Of a DNA stretch of 6,456 nt, positions 1 through 6,080 are shown piece by piece. Origin of the DNA: Halanaerobiaceae bacterium (GTDB lineage Bacteria > Bacillota > Halanaerobiia > Halanaerobiales > Halarsenatibacteraceae); the NCBI GenBank assembly GCA_003554685.1, contig PWHA01000342.1:1-6456 (forward strand). The letters are read 5' to 3'. Position 1 is the first letter of the stretch. Every line of letters starts with the position of its first letter. A program made the position numbers and the translations under genes. The notes under the pieces are model-generated. The model saw only the letters and a program-made list of their open reading frames with translations, was not told the origin of the DNA and did no database searches.

Positions 1-911
1 GCATGTACAGCAAATCGAATATAAATAAAATTTTAGATTATGGCCTGGATTATATCCTAAGCACTGACTGGCGTTTGCAAAAGAGCCAGCTTTTAAGCCG
101 CACCCCCGAACAGCTTTCTTTACTTGATGATGTAGGCATCTTAGAGTGGGAGGATGATGGCAAGCGTTTTATTGGCTGCAGTTCTAAATGGCGTAAAAGA
201 AGAGAGATGAAAAGGCGCATTCAGGGTATTAAAACCGTTAAAAATGAGCTTAAGATGCTTAAAAAAACCGCAGCTAAGGGCAGCTATTATACCTGGAACA
301 GCCTCTACAAAAAAATTGAAGATCTGCTTAAAAGTGCCGGTGTAAAGGACCTTTGGAATATCACAATTAAACCTTTAAATCAAGATAATACTCCTGATGA
401 AAAGGGAAAATTTGATCTTGAGTTTTCTCTAGACAAAAAAGCTCTTAAGGAACGCAAGAAACGTGAAGGCAAATTTGTGCTTGAAACCTCGGTTGATAAA
501 GATGATAAAACTGCAGAAGAAATAAAAGAGGCCTTTATGAAGCAACCTCAGATTGAAAGAGCTTTCCGCAATATTAAAAGCTTTCTCAAGATACGCCCTG
601 TCTATCACTGGAAGGAGCGCAGGATTAAAGCCCATGTCTTAATTTGTTTTCTTGCCTTTTATCTTACCAAAAAAGCTGAGATGAAACTTAGAGAAAACGG
701 TATAACCCGGGAGGCAGTTGAAGTCATAAGAGACTGGGAAAAGCTAAGATTAACAGAGATAACCCTGAATACCGGCAAAGATAATTTGCATGAATGGCAG
801 TGGCAGATGGGTGAAACGGGAACTAGAGTAAAAAAGGAAATTTCGGATGTTGGCTGGTGGAGATCTATTCAAGGTTATAAGCGTAGTATATTGTCTGATT
901 TAGAGAAATAG
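1..911 (+). CDS. IS1634-like (IS4 group) DDE transposase, C-terminal part
   Basis: Catalyses cut-and-paste movement of its insertion sequence by a DDE (RNase H-fold) transposase. The reading frame is open to the window edge, so the 5' part, including at least the first catalytic Asp, lies outside; the Met at position 3 is simply the first one visible. Counting from it, 302 residues remain. The best landmark is residues 185-192, ERAFRNIK, which is the E-x6-K part of the IS4-group Y-x2-R-x3-E-x6-K signature; Glu185 would be the last catalytic acid. The usual Tyr and Arg before it are Phe178 and Gln181. Next comes K-I-R-P-V-Y-H-W (196-203) and the hydrophobic segment A-H-V-L-I-C-F-L-A (210-218), both typical of IS1634-like enzymes. 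The preceding part (about 60-155) is very Lys/Arg-rich. The tail (230-302) ends normally at a TAG. The family call rests on motif memory; the exact IS name cannot be given. Confidence 0.85.
   Translation, partial: MYSKSNINKILDYGLDYILSTDWRLQKSQLLSRTPEQLSLLDDVGILEWEDDGKRFIGCSSKWRKRREMKRRIQGIKTVKNELKMLKKTAAKGSYYTWNSLYKKIEDLLKSAGVKDLWNITIKPLNQDNTPDEKGKFDLEFSLDKKALKERKKREGKFVLETSVDKDDKTAEEIKEAFMKQPQIERAFRNIKSFLKIRPVYHWKERRIKAHVLICFLAFYLTKKAEMKLRENGITREAVEVIRDWEKLRLTEITLNTGKDNLHEWQWQMGETGTRVKKEISDVGWWRSIQGYKRSILSDLEK
1..911 (+). mobile_element. Right part of an IS1634-like insertion sequence (right boundary undetermined)
   Basis: The element is inferred from its transposase alone. Its right terminal inverted repeat must lie somewhere in the spacer 912-1110, but it cannot be placed because the left end is outside the window. 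The coordinates given cover only the transposase part. Some IS1634-type elements are known to make unusually long target duplications, so a direct repeat may also be hidden in the spacer. No rho-independent terminator is evident after the transposase stop: 912-960 has T-runs but no stem before them. Confidence 0.55.
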
Positions 912-985
912 ACTCTTTTTACCAGCATTTCAAGGATTGTTTGTGCTTATTTTTTTACCCAGGGGGATGAAGTTAAGTTAATAGA

Positions 986-1005
986 AGGTACTATTAGGTA
1001 CTATT
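986..1005. repeat. Two tandem copies of a 10-bp unit (AGGTACTATT)
   Basis: AGGTACTATT occurs at 986-995 and again without a gap at 996-1005. Just downstream the 8-mer AGAAACAG occurs at 1012-1019 and 1026-1033, 14 bp apart. Both lie in the AT-rich non-coding spacer between the transposase and the large gene. They may be replication slippage, repeats near the IS end, or binding sites; nothing in the sequence decides between these. Confidence 0.6.
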
Positions 1006-1047
1006 AAAAACAGAAACAGAGTGATAGAAACAGTTGATTAAATAGTT

Positions 1048-1077
1048 TTGTTGTTTGATTTATTTATCGAGTATTAT
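1048..1077 (+). promoter_or_regulatory. Candidate sigma-A-type promoter for the duplicated Rho-N/SAP-like gene
   Basis: TTGTTG (1048-1053) and TATTAT (1072-1077) are 18 bp apart, matching TTGACA/TATAAT at four and five of six positions. The start of transcription would be near 1084. The leader would then contain a short GC hairpin, CGGG (1090-1093) with CCCG (1099-1102) around the loop GGGAA, followed by the KpnI-like palindrome GGTACC and then the ribosome binding site. The region is very AT-rich, so chance matches are likely. An overlapping -35, TTGTTT at 1051-1056, would give only a 15-bp spacer. Confidence 0.35.
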
Positions 1078-1122
1078 TTGTCGAAAAATCGGGGGGAACC
1101 CGGTACCACCATTTTATTAGGC

Positions 1123-1128
1123 AGGAGG
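1123..1128 (+). promoter_or_regulatory. Ribosome binding site that fixes a GTG start
   Basis: A perfect AGGAGG stands 7 bases before the GTG at 1136. An ATG overlaps this GTG out of frame (ATGTG, ATG at 1134) and would give only about ten codons before a TAG, so the GTG is the correct start of the long frame. Confidence 0.8.
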
Positions 1129-1135
1129 CGTTAAT

Positions 1136-3661
1136 GTGGGTGAGGGAAATTTTAATCTTACGCTAGAGAGTAATCTTCAGGGGTTTAAAAAGGCTGAACT
1201 GATCAGGATTCGCAGGAGATTTGAAATTCCCGGAATAAGTCAGCTGAATAAGGCGGAGTTAAGAGAGGCTCTGGTTGAAATGCTGCCGGAGTATCTTGAT
1301 AACTGGGTGGCTAAAATGATCCGGCCAACCTGTGATGTTATCCTGGAATTTGTTGAACAGGGAAAACTTGATACCCGGGAGAAAATAAATTCGATGATTA
1401 TTGCTGAGGAGCTGGCTGAACTGGGGCTGGTTGGGGAGAAGCCTGGCAGCGATGGGATATATCTCATGCCTGAGGAAATAAGAGAGGGGTTCAGGGAGGC
1501 TTTTGACGATGAGATATATGAGATTATTGATTTAAATACGTTTATAGCCTCTTATATTACCACCCATCTTTTTTATTATGGAATGGTCCTTTTTACTACC
1601 ATCAGGGATAAAATAAATAATATGCTGGAAATTAATCTTGATAATAAATTTATCCGGAATGTTATTGAAGAACACCGGAGGATTTACGGAGATATTAAAG
1701 AATATGATTTTGCCGGCTTTACCTATCTCTACCATGAGTTTATTGATAAATATCAGGGACAGTTTGAAGGTCCTGAGATGCTGGTCTGGGGGATTCGGGA
1801 TTCTCTGGATTATTATTCTTTAAAGGAAGAGGATATTGAGTATGTGAATGCTGCGGAATCACTTCCCTGGCCGGCTATCAGGAAGCTGAAGAGCAAATAT
1901 CTGGATAATTATCTTGAAGTTGGGGATAACTCTTACGGCAAGGTAAATCTGAGGTATATTGTGGATCGTTTGTTTTTTCAATTTAACACGGGATTTTCCC
2001 TGGATTATCTAACTGATTTTCTGGTGGATGAGATAGAACTGCAGGGAGAAGTCTCTCTAAATCAGGATGAAATCAGGGAGATAAAGGGGGTACTTGCTGA
2101 TTTTCGCCAGGAGGCTCACTGCTGGCTGTTAAAGGGGCACCCGGTGAAAAGTAAGGGCGAGGAATATGGTGTGAGCCTTAACGATGAGGGTTTCAGCCTC
2201 AGAGGAAGCGGGATTGAAGATGATTTTCCAGAGTTAAATGATGATGGACCTCCTAGGTTAGAATCACTGTTAGAATCACTGGAAGATCTTTATGAGTTTC
2301 TTAAGGGGCATGAGGGGCATGAGGGGCATGAGGGGCATGATTTTGATTGGGAAGAAGAGTTTGGTGATATTGGCGATATTGATAATCAAGAAATTATCGA
2401 TGAGAAAGGTATGCCGGGCAATTTGTTGGAAAAATTAATGGAAACAGCTATACAAATAGACCACCGGGATTTAACTGACGAAGAAAAGCTGGAGCAGCTA
2501 ATTGAGGAATTTTTTGGGCTATATGGCGATGATATATTTGATAAGGTGTCTGTTGAAGAATTTGAAGAAGAAAAGAGAAGATTGCCCACGGATGATTTTC
2601 TTTCCCGGATGGAGAGAGAAATTGATCCGCAGTGGAGCCTGGAAGAGATGCTGGCCAATCTGACAAAGGATGAACTTACCAGGATCAGATGGAATTACGA
2701 AATCAGCGGCATCAGCCAGTTAAATAAGAGTGAGCTTGCCGAAGCGCTGGCAGCTCAGCTCCCCGGATATTTAATCCGCTGGCTTAACATGATAACCGGA
2801 GATTTACTGGAGTATCTGCAGGCTTTTCTTTCCACTGCCAGTCAGGAAAATTTTGTTCAGGTTCCAGCTGAATATCGACCGGATAACATTGTTAATGTGA
2901 GAATGTATCAGTACCTTCAGGAAAGAGGGGTTCTTTTTGCCGGGAGGTATCAGGAGGACCTGATTCAGGTAATGCCGGAGGAAATCAAAAAGGTGCTGGC
3001 CAGAGTTGAAAATAAAAGACAGTTCCAGCAGCGAATCAGGACCAACACCAGGCTGATTAATTATACAGTGGGACAGTTTTTTTACTGCGGTGTTCTGGAG
3101 GAGTATAAACTGCTGGAGCTGGCTGATGAGTGGTTTGATTTTGAAATTGACCTGGAGTATTATTATTCGCTTATTGAGGAGTGGAGAAAACTTAATCCGG
3201 TTCTTGAGAAGTATGAGTTTGGTCATATGGGAACTTATTATTTTTTAGCTCATGTGGAAGAGCCTTTGAGGATAGCAGGGGCACAGGAGAGCCGGACGGA
3301 AATTGAATATTACCGGCCCACTGAAAGTGAAATTGAATTTGCGGTGAATAATTATATCCCCCGACAGGCTAAGAAAGTGAAGGGGCTGAAGAAATTTCTC
3401 AAGAGGAAACATATTGAGCTGGATGATTCTGCGGTAATGTATGATGTCAAGGAATCTGATTTTGGTCAAATTTTGTATAATATGATCAACAATGACTACG
3501 AGCAGGAAAGAATTCTGGCTGAGCTGCAGGAAATAATCTTCGGTATGAGGGCAGAGGATGCCGGCGACCTGCTGGGGCTTATTACCGATTTTCATAACAG
3601 TATTCCTCACTGGGCTCTTAAAGGGCATTCTCCTGATGAGATTTTCAGGAGTTTAAGCTGA
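1136..3661 (+). CDS. Large acidic protein with duplicated Rho-N/SAP-like module, function unknown
   Basis: An 841-residue soluble protein with no signal peptide or membrane segment, so probably cytoplasmic. It contains two divergent copies of one module, about residues 8-336 and 500-835. Each copy opens with a helix-loop-helix motif resembling the Rho N-terminal/SAP motif: L14...GISQLNKAEL (33-42) and L506...GISQLNKSEL (525-534). Later landmarks pair up in the same order: MPEEI (111-115 / 613-617), F-Y-Y-G / F-Y-C-G (146-149 / 649-652), EYDF / KYEF (189-192 / 692-695), D-I-E-Y / E-I-E-F (233-236 / 732-735) and finally W-L-L-K-G-H / W-A-L-K-G-H (330-335 / 826-831). Rho-N and SAP motifs elsewhere bind nucleic acid; whether these do is inference. 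The linker (337-499) is acidic and holds the repeats LESLLESLE and a GHE tract. Helical residues 428-499 may be the original N-terminus of a single-copy ancestor. The start is GTG with AGGAGG 7 bases upstream; the stop is TGA. The gene seems to be its own transcription unit, since the next gene on this strand begins 680 bases later. Confidence 0.8.
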   Translation: MGEGNFNLTLESNLQGFKKAELIRIRRRFEIPGISQLNKAELREALVEMLPEYLDNWVAKMIRPTCDVILEFVEQGKLDTREKINSMIIAEELAELGLVGEKPGSDGIYLMPEEIREGFREAFDDEIYEIIDLNTFIASYITTHLFYYGMVLFTTIRDKINNMLEINLDNKFIRNVIEEHRRIYGDIKEYDFAGFTYLYHEFIDKYQGQFEGPEMLVWGIRDSLDYYSLKEEDIEYVNAAESLPWPAIRKLKSKYLDNYLEVGDNSYGKVNLRYIVDRLFFQFNTGFSLDYLTDFLVDEIELQGEVSLNQDEIREIKGVLADFRQEAHCWLLKGHPVKSKGEEYGVSLNDEGFSLRGSGIEDDFPELNDDGPPRLESLLESLEDLYEFLKGHEGHEGHEGHDFDWEEEFGDIGDIDNQEIIDEKGMPGNLLEKLMETAIQIDHRDLTDEEKLEQLIEEFFGLYGDDIFDKVSVEEFEEEKRRLPTDDFLSRMEREIDPQWSLEEMLANLTKDELTRIRWNYEISGISQLNKSELAEALAAQLPGYLIRWLNMITGDLLEYLQAFLSTASQENFVQVPAEYRPDNIVNVRMYQYLQERGVLFAGRYQEDLIQVMPEEIKKVLARVENKRQFQQRIRTNTRLINYTVGQFFYCGVLEEYKLLELADEWFDFEIDLEYYYSLIEEWRKLNPVLEKYEFGHMGTYYFLAHVEEPLRIAGAQESRTEIEYYRPTESEIEFAVNNYIPRQAKKVKGLKKFLKRKHIELDDSAVMYDVKESDFGQILYNMINNDYEQERILAELQEIIFGMRAEDAGDLLGLITDFHNSIPHWALKGHSPDEIFRSLS
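2257..2280 (+). repeat. Exact 12-bp tandem duplication inside the linker
   Basis: GTTAGAATCACT occurs at 2257-2268 and immediately again at 2269-2280, giving the peptide LESLLESLE (residues 375-383). The unit is a multiple of three, so the frame is kept. It lies 24 bp before the GHE repeat, making this part of the linker a local cluster of recent slippage events. Confidence 0.9.
2305..2340 (+). repeat. Four exact copies of a 9-bp tandem repeat encoding a Gly-His-Glu tract
   Basis: GGGGCATGA is repeated four times without a mismatch and encodes G-H-E-G-H-E-G-H-E-G-H-D (residues 391-402). Copy number changes would add or remove three residues without breaking the frame. It follows L-K-G-H-like coding sequence (TTAAGGGGCATGA), close in sequence to the L-K-G-H codons that end module 1 (TTAAAGGGGCAC, near 2129), so it may have started from such a motif. 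The evenly spaced His residues could bind metal, but that is speculation. Confidence 0.97.
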
Positions 3662-3681
3662 TTTTCTCAGGCTAGGCTGGT

Positions 3682-3704
3682 AATTTATTTGCAGCAGATA
3701 AATT
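3682..3704. terminator. AT-rich hairpin just after the large gene; weak terminator candidate
   Basis: AATTTATTTG (3682-3691) can pair with CAGATAAATT (3695-3704), with one G-T wobble and a CAG loop, starting 21 bases after the TGA of the large gene. The stem is almost all A-T and no T-run follows on either strand, so it is not a canonical rho-independent terminator. It is the only stem-loop in the right place between this gene and the oppositely oriented short gene. The rest of 3705-3792 shows nothing recognisable. Confidence 0.2.
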
Positions 3705-3792
3705 TAGCGACCTTGATCTGGGAGTATTGTTTTTTCCTGAAGCGGCGAAAGAAAATACCAGAGTTAATTATCAGATGAATTTTCAGGAAACT

Positions 3793-4113
3793 TTAAAGCA
3801 GTTTTTTATCTGTGGGAAGCAGGGAAATCAAAACAGGAAGTTTGAGCTTGACCTGATTTTCATAGCCGGTGGGGAAAAAGAGAACAAAGTTGTCGCTTTC
3901 ATAGGCTCGCCAGTTCCAGAAACCTGAACCTGTATCAGCTGAAATATTCCCTGGAATCAGGATAGCTACTAAAAAAGCCAGTAAGAGCAGCTGTAGTGCC
4001 AGTTTTAGTTTACTAAAAGTAGTTCTATATACTGATTTAGCCGGATCCGGGGTTCTTTCCCTTTCTCTACCAAATCTGAAAAAATTAAAGCTAATCATAA
4101 TATTAAAGCACAT
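3793..4113 (-). CDS. N-terminal stub of an exported protein, probably a gene remnant
   Basis: Encodes 106 residues from the ATG at 4113, which has AAGGAG and an 8-9 base gap upstream; an earlier in-frame ATG at 4143 lacks a ribosome binding site. The N-terminus is basic (R13-R30), followed by a strongly hydrophobic stretch (about L36-I53) and a plausible signal-peptidase site after I-S-A59. The mature part begins D-T-G-S-G-F-W-N-W and continues Y-E-S-D-N-F-V-L-F-F-P-T-G-Y-E (71-85). This resembles the opening of exported proteins of the 'W-x-x-Y-E-S-x-x-F-x-x-x-Y-P-x-G-Y-E' kind, which are usually much longer. After Q87 (about position 3853) the resemblance stops, and the frame ends 19 codons later. 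No other - strand frame continues the pattern; the alternatives reach stops within about 16 codons. I infer a 3' truncation by deletion or rearrangement. It is oriented toward the large gene and divergent from the lipoprotein gene. The antisense frame across 3727-3927 is less convincing. Confidence 0.5.
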   Translation of the reverse strand: MCFNIMISFNFFRFGRERERTPDPAKSVYRTTFSKLKLALQLLLLAFLVAILIPGNISADTGSGFWNWRAYESDNFVLFFPTGYENQVKLKLPVLISLLPTDKKLL

Positions 4114-4185
4114 AAAACAGCTCTCCTTTGCCTTTTCTGGCATTCTATGCCTGGCAACCTGTGTAATTAAACTTCAGCATTTGCT

Positions 4186-4213
4186 GTGACTTTCCTGCCT
4201 GTAATTGTATAAT
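4186..4213 (+). promoter_or_regulatory. Promoter candidate for the beta-helix lipoprotein operon
   Basis: GTGACT (4186-4191; four of six to TTGACA) and a perfect TATAAT (4208-4213) are 16 bp apart, directing transcription to the right with a start near 4220 and a leader of about 120 bases. The leader is A-rich and shows no riboswitch that I recognise. The same AT-rich stretch reads TATTAT on the other strand (4210-4215) and could serve the divergent short gene. Confidence 0.5.
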
Positions 4214-4232
4214 ATTAAAAGCAAGGCAGGAA
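4192..4232. promoter_or_regulatory. Perfect 9-bp inverted repeat flanking the -10 box (possible operator)
   Basis: TTCCTGCCT (4192-4200) and its exact complement AGGCAGGAA (4224-4232) are separated by 23 bases that contain TATAAT. One arm sits in the -35/-10 spacer and the other just after the predicted start of transcription. The arm centres are 32 bp apart, close to three turns of DNA, so a dimeric regulator could hold both arms on one face. If transcribed from farther upstream it could instead form a hairpin with a large loop, but no T-run follows. Confidence 0.4.
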
Positions 4233-4341
4233 TATTGATATCAGATAAAGAAAGAATTAATATAGAAGCAGCAAAAAACAAAATGCAGATTATCTTAATT
4301 TATGTTTATCGAGTTATAAAATTATCCGGGGAGGTCGAAAA

Positions 4342-6066
4342 ATGCCGGGCAGAAAATGGTTGAATAAAAGTGCCGGGAAAATTGTTGGTTTATTTCTGGG
4401 GATGGCTCTGCTGCTCATAATATTAACCGGCTGTGATATTGCAGATGTTTTAGGGTATGATATCCAGGTTGAAATTACCGGTCTGGATGAGGAAGAGATT
4501 GGAGATCTGAGGGTTATAGCAAATGGCAATGTCCTGGATGAGTTTGATTATGAAAATGGTACAGCCAGGGGAACCCTGGCAAATTTGCGGCGAGAAAATA
4601 AAATTGAGCCCGAACATGGAGACCGAGAATTTTATCAGGAATTTGTAAGAGTAGATTCTTCTCGAGCTGGAGAGACCATCAGATTTAATGCCATAAAATC
4701 TCATAACGTAACTGCTGATCTTCAGTCACACGTTGATGAAGCAGGACCGGGTGATACTTTGATAGTGTTTCATGGGGTTCATGAGGAAATCACCATTACT
4801 ACTCTCGGTTTAACAATTGAAGCTTTTTTTGACCATAATGAGGAATATACGGCTATTTCTGGAGTTAGCATAAAAGCTGATGATGTTAGTTTAAAGGGAT
4901 TCACCATTCCTGCTGGTTCTCAGATTAAGGTTGCTGACAGCAGCGGAATTACTCTGGAGAAAAACATAATTGCCGGCGACAATAGTATGACCGGTGTTGA
5001 AATTCAGAGAAGCTCCGCGGTAATCCGGGATAATGTTATTGAAGCCCGGTTAACCGGGCTATCTGCAGTATCCAGCAGTGACCTAAAATTAGATAACAAT
5101 ATGATTCGAGAAAACAAATCTCAGGGTCTGGTACTGGAAGGCAGCCAGGCTGAAACCACTGATAATGAGATTGGCTATAATGAGTATGGCATTAGTTTTG
5201 ATGACAGCGATGTTTTTCTGGGTAATAATGTAATTCATTATAATGGGGCAGGAAATGACGGGGCTGGTATCTATGCTCACAGTAGCAGTTTGAAACTGGA
5301 TGGTAATGAGATTAATCGCAATTCTACTGGTATTAGAGCTGAAAACTCCAGAAAGTTTGAACTTCTTAATGGTGATATACTCCGGAGCTATGCCGCTGGA
5401 GCTAGAATAGAAGGAGGGCCTGTTTCAATTTCAGACAGCATATTTAAGTCCAATGGGCAGGCAGCTTTAGAACTGTTATCAAACAGTGAAGTTGAAATCG
5501 AAGATAGTGAGTTTGAAAATAATGAATATGGGATTTTGCTGAATTCTGTAGATAATTTTAAAATAAGCAAAAATACATTTTATTACAATAATGAATATGG
5601 GATAAATATGACTGCCTCTTCAGGGGAATTTTCCGGCAATGAAGTAGAGTTTAATTACAATGGATTGCTACAGCAAGAGGGCGGAAATCTGGTAATTAAG
5701 TATAATGATTTTGAGGACCAGTCAGCAGCAGGTTTGATTATTGATAATTCTGCTGCAGAGATAGAGTTTAATAATATCAGATATAATGGCTCAAAGGGCG
5801 CAGAATTTATTGGTGAAACTGCGGTGGCTGAAAGCTTTATTAGCAGGAATAACATTCAGGAGAATGCTCTTGGAGTTATTGCCCATGGCGGCGAGGAAGA
5901 TCTTCTTGATAATATAAAGCTTGATGCAGCATCAAACTGGTGGGGAACAGATAATGGAGATAGAGATGAAGATGAAATCAGGCTGGAGATTGAGGAAATG
6001 ATTGAAGGCCCGGTAGAGTTTGAACCTTTTGAGAAAAATGAAATTGATGAGGCTGGCCAATCATAA
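4342..6066 (+). CDS. Lipoprotein with right-handed parallel beta-helix (NosD/pectate-lyase-like fold)
   Basis: A 574-residue exported lipoprotein. The N-terminus has K/R residues, a hydrophobic core (about I14-L28) and the lipobox L-T-G-C with lipidated Cys31; Asp32 follows it. Residues 40-117 form a small beta-rich region. Beta-helix sequence starts at A-G-P-G-D-T-L-I-V (134-142), a typical helix opening, and runs as roughly 14 coils of 21-25 residues with the pattern N-x-I-x-x-N-x-x-G-I-x-x-x-x-S. The helix closes with S-N-W-W-G-T (531-536) and G-P-V-E-F-E-P-F (556-563), the usual end motif of such proteins, followed by a short acidic tail. Proteins with this fold bind or cleave polysaccharide or act as surface scaffolds. 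I see no catalytic signature, so binding or structure is as likely as enzyme activity. The start is ATG with GGGGAGG 7 bases upstream. It is probably co-transcribed with the gene 14 bases downstream, and most Asp/Glu-rich stretches lie at the two ends and in the turns. Confidence 0.88.
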   Translation: MPGRKWLNKSAGKIVGLFLGMALLLIILTGCDIADVLGYDIQVEITGLDEEEIGDLRVIANGNVLDEFDYENGTARGTLANLRRENKIEPEHGDREFYQEFVRVDSSRAGETIRFNAIKSHNVTADLQSHVDEAGPGDTLIVFHGVHEEITITTLGLTIEAFFDHNEEYTAISGVSIKADDVSLKGFTIPAGSQIKVADSSGITLEKNIIAGDNSMTGVEIQRSSAVIRDNVIEARLTGLSAVSSSDLKLDNNMIRENKSQGLVLEGSQAETTDNEIGYNEYGISFDDSDVFLGNNVIHYNGAGNDGAGIYAHSSSLKLDGNEINRNSTGIRAENSRKFELLNGDILRSYAAGARIEGGPVSISDSIFKSNGQAALELLSNSEVEIEDSEFENNEYGILLNSVDNFKISKNTFYYNNEYGINMTASSGEFSGNEVEFNYNGLLQQEGGNLVIKYNDFEDQSAAGLIIDNSAAEIEFNNIRYNGSKGAEFIGETAVAESFISRNNIQENALGVIAHGGEEDLLDNIKLDAASNWWGTDNGDRDEDEIRLEIEEMIEGPVEFEPFEKNEIDEAGQS

Positions 6067-6080
6067 TTAGAGGAAATTAT

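Noticed and set aside
1088..1104. GGGGGGAACCCGG resembles the T-box motif AGGGTGGNACCGCG.
   Set aside because: Several core positions differ, no following terminator stem with T-run is present, no Stem I is visible, and the downstream gene is not related to amino acids or tRNA.
1134..1167. ATG at 1134 as an alternative start after the AGGAGG.
   Set aside because: It is out of frame with the long gene and ends at a TAG after about ten codons.
2804..3628. Long - strand open frames opposite the large gene (2804-3226 and 3245-3628).
   Set aside because: They are antisense to conserved landmarks of module 2, lack a convincing start signal and have no recognisable motif.
3733..3790. Inverted 9-mers TTTCCTGAA (3733-3741) and TTCAGGAAA (3782-3790).
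   Set aside because: A 40-base gap, no T-run and no relation to a start site; likely chance in A/T-rich DNA.
3727..3927. A + strand frame of 66 codons opposite the short exported-protein gene.
   Set aside because: It starts with TTG, has no properly spaced ribosome binding site and shows no protein-like motif; the opposite strand has a clear signal peptide.
4139..4151. Small hairpin GGCAT-TCT-ATGCC before the - strand gene.
   Set aside because: Only five base pairs, and it overlaps an upstream non-preferred start; no functional indication.
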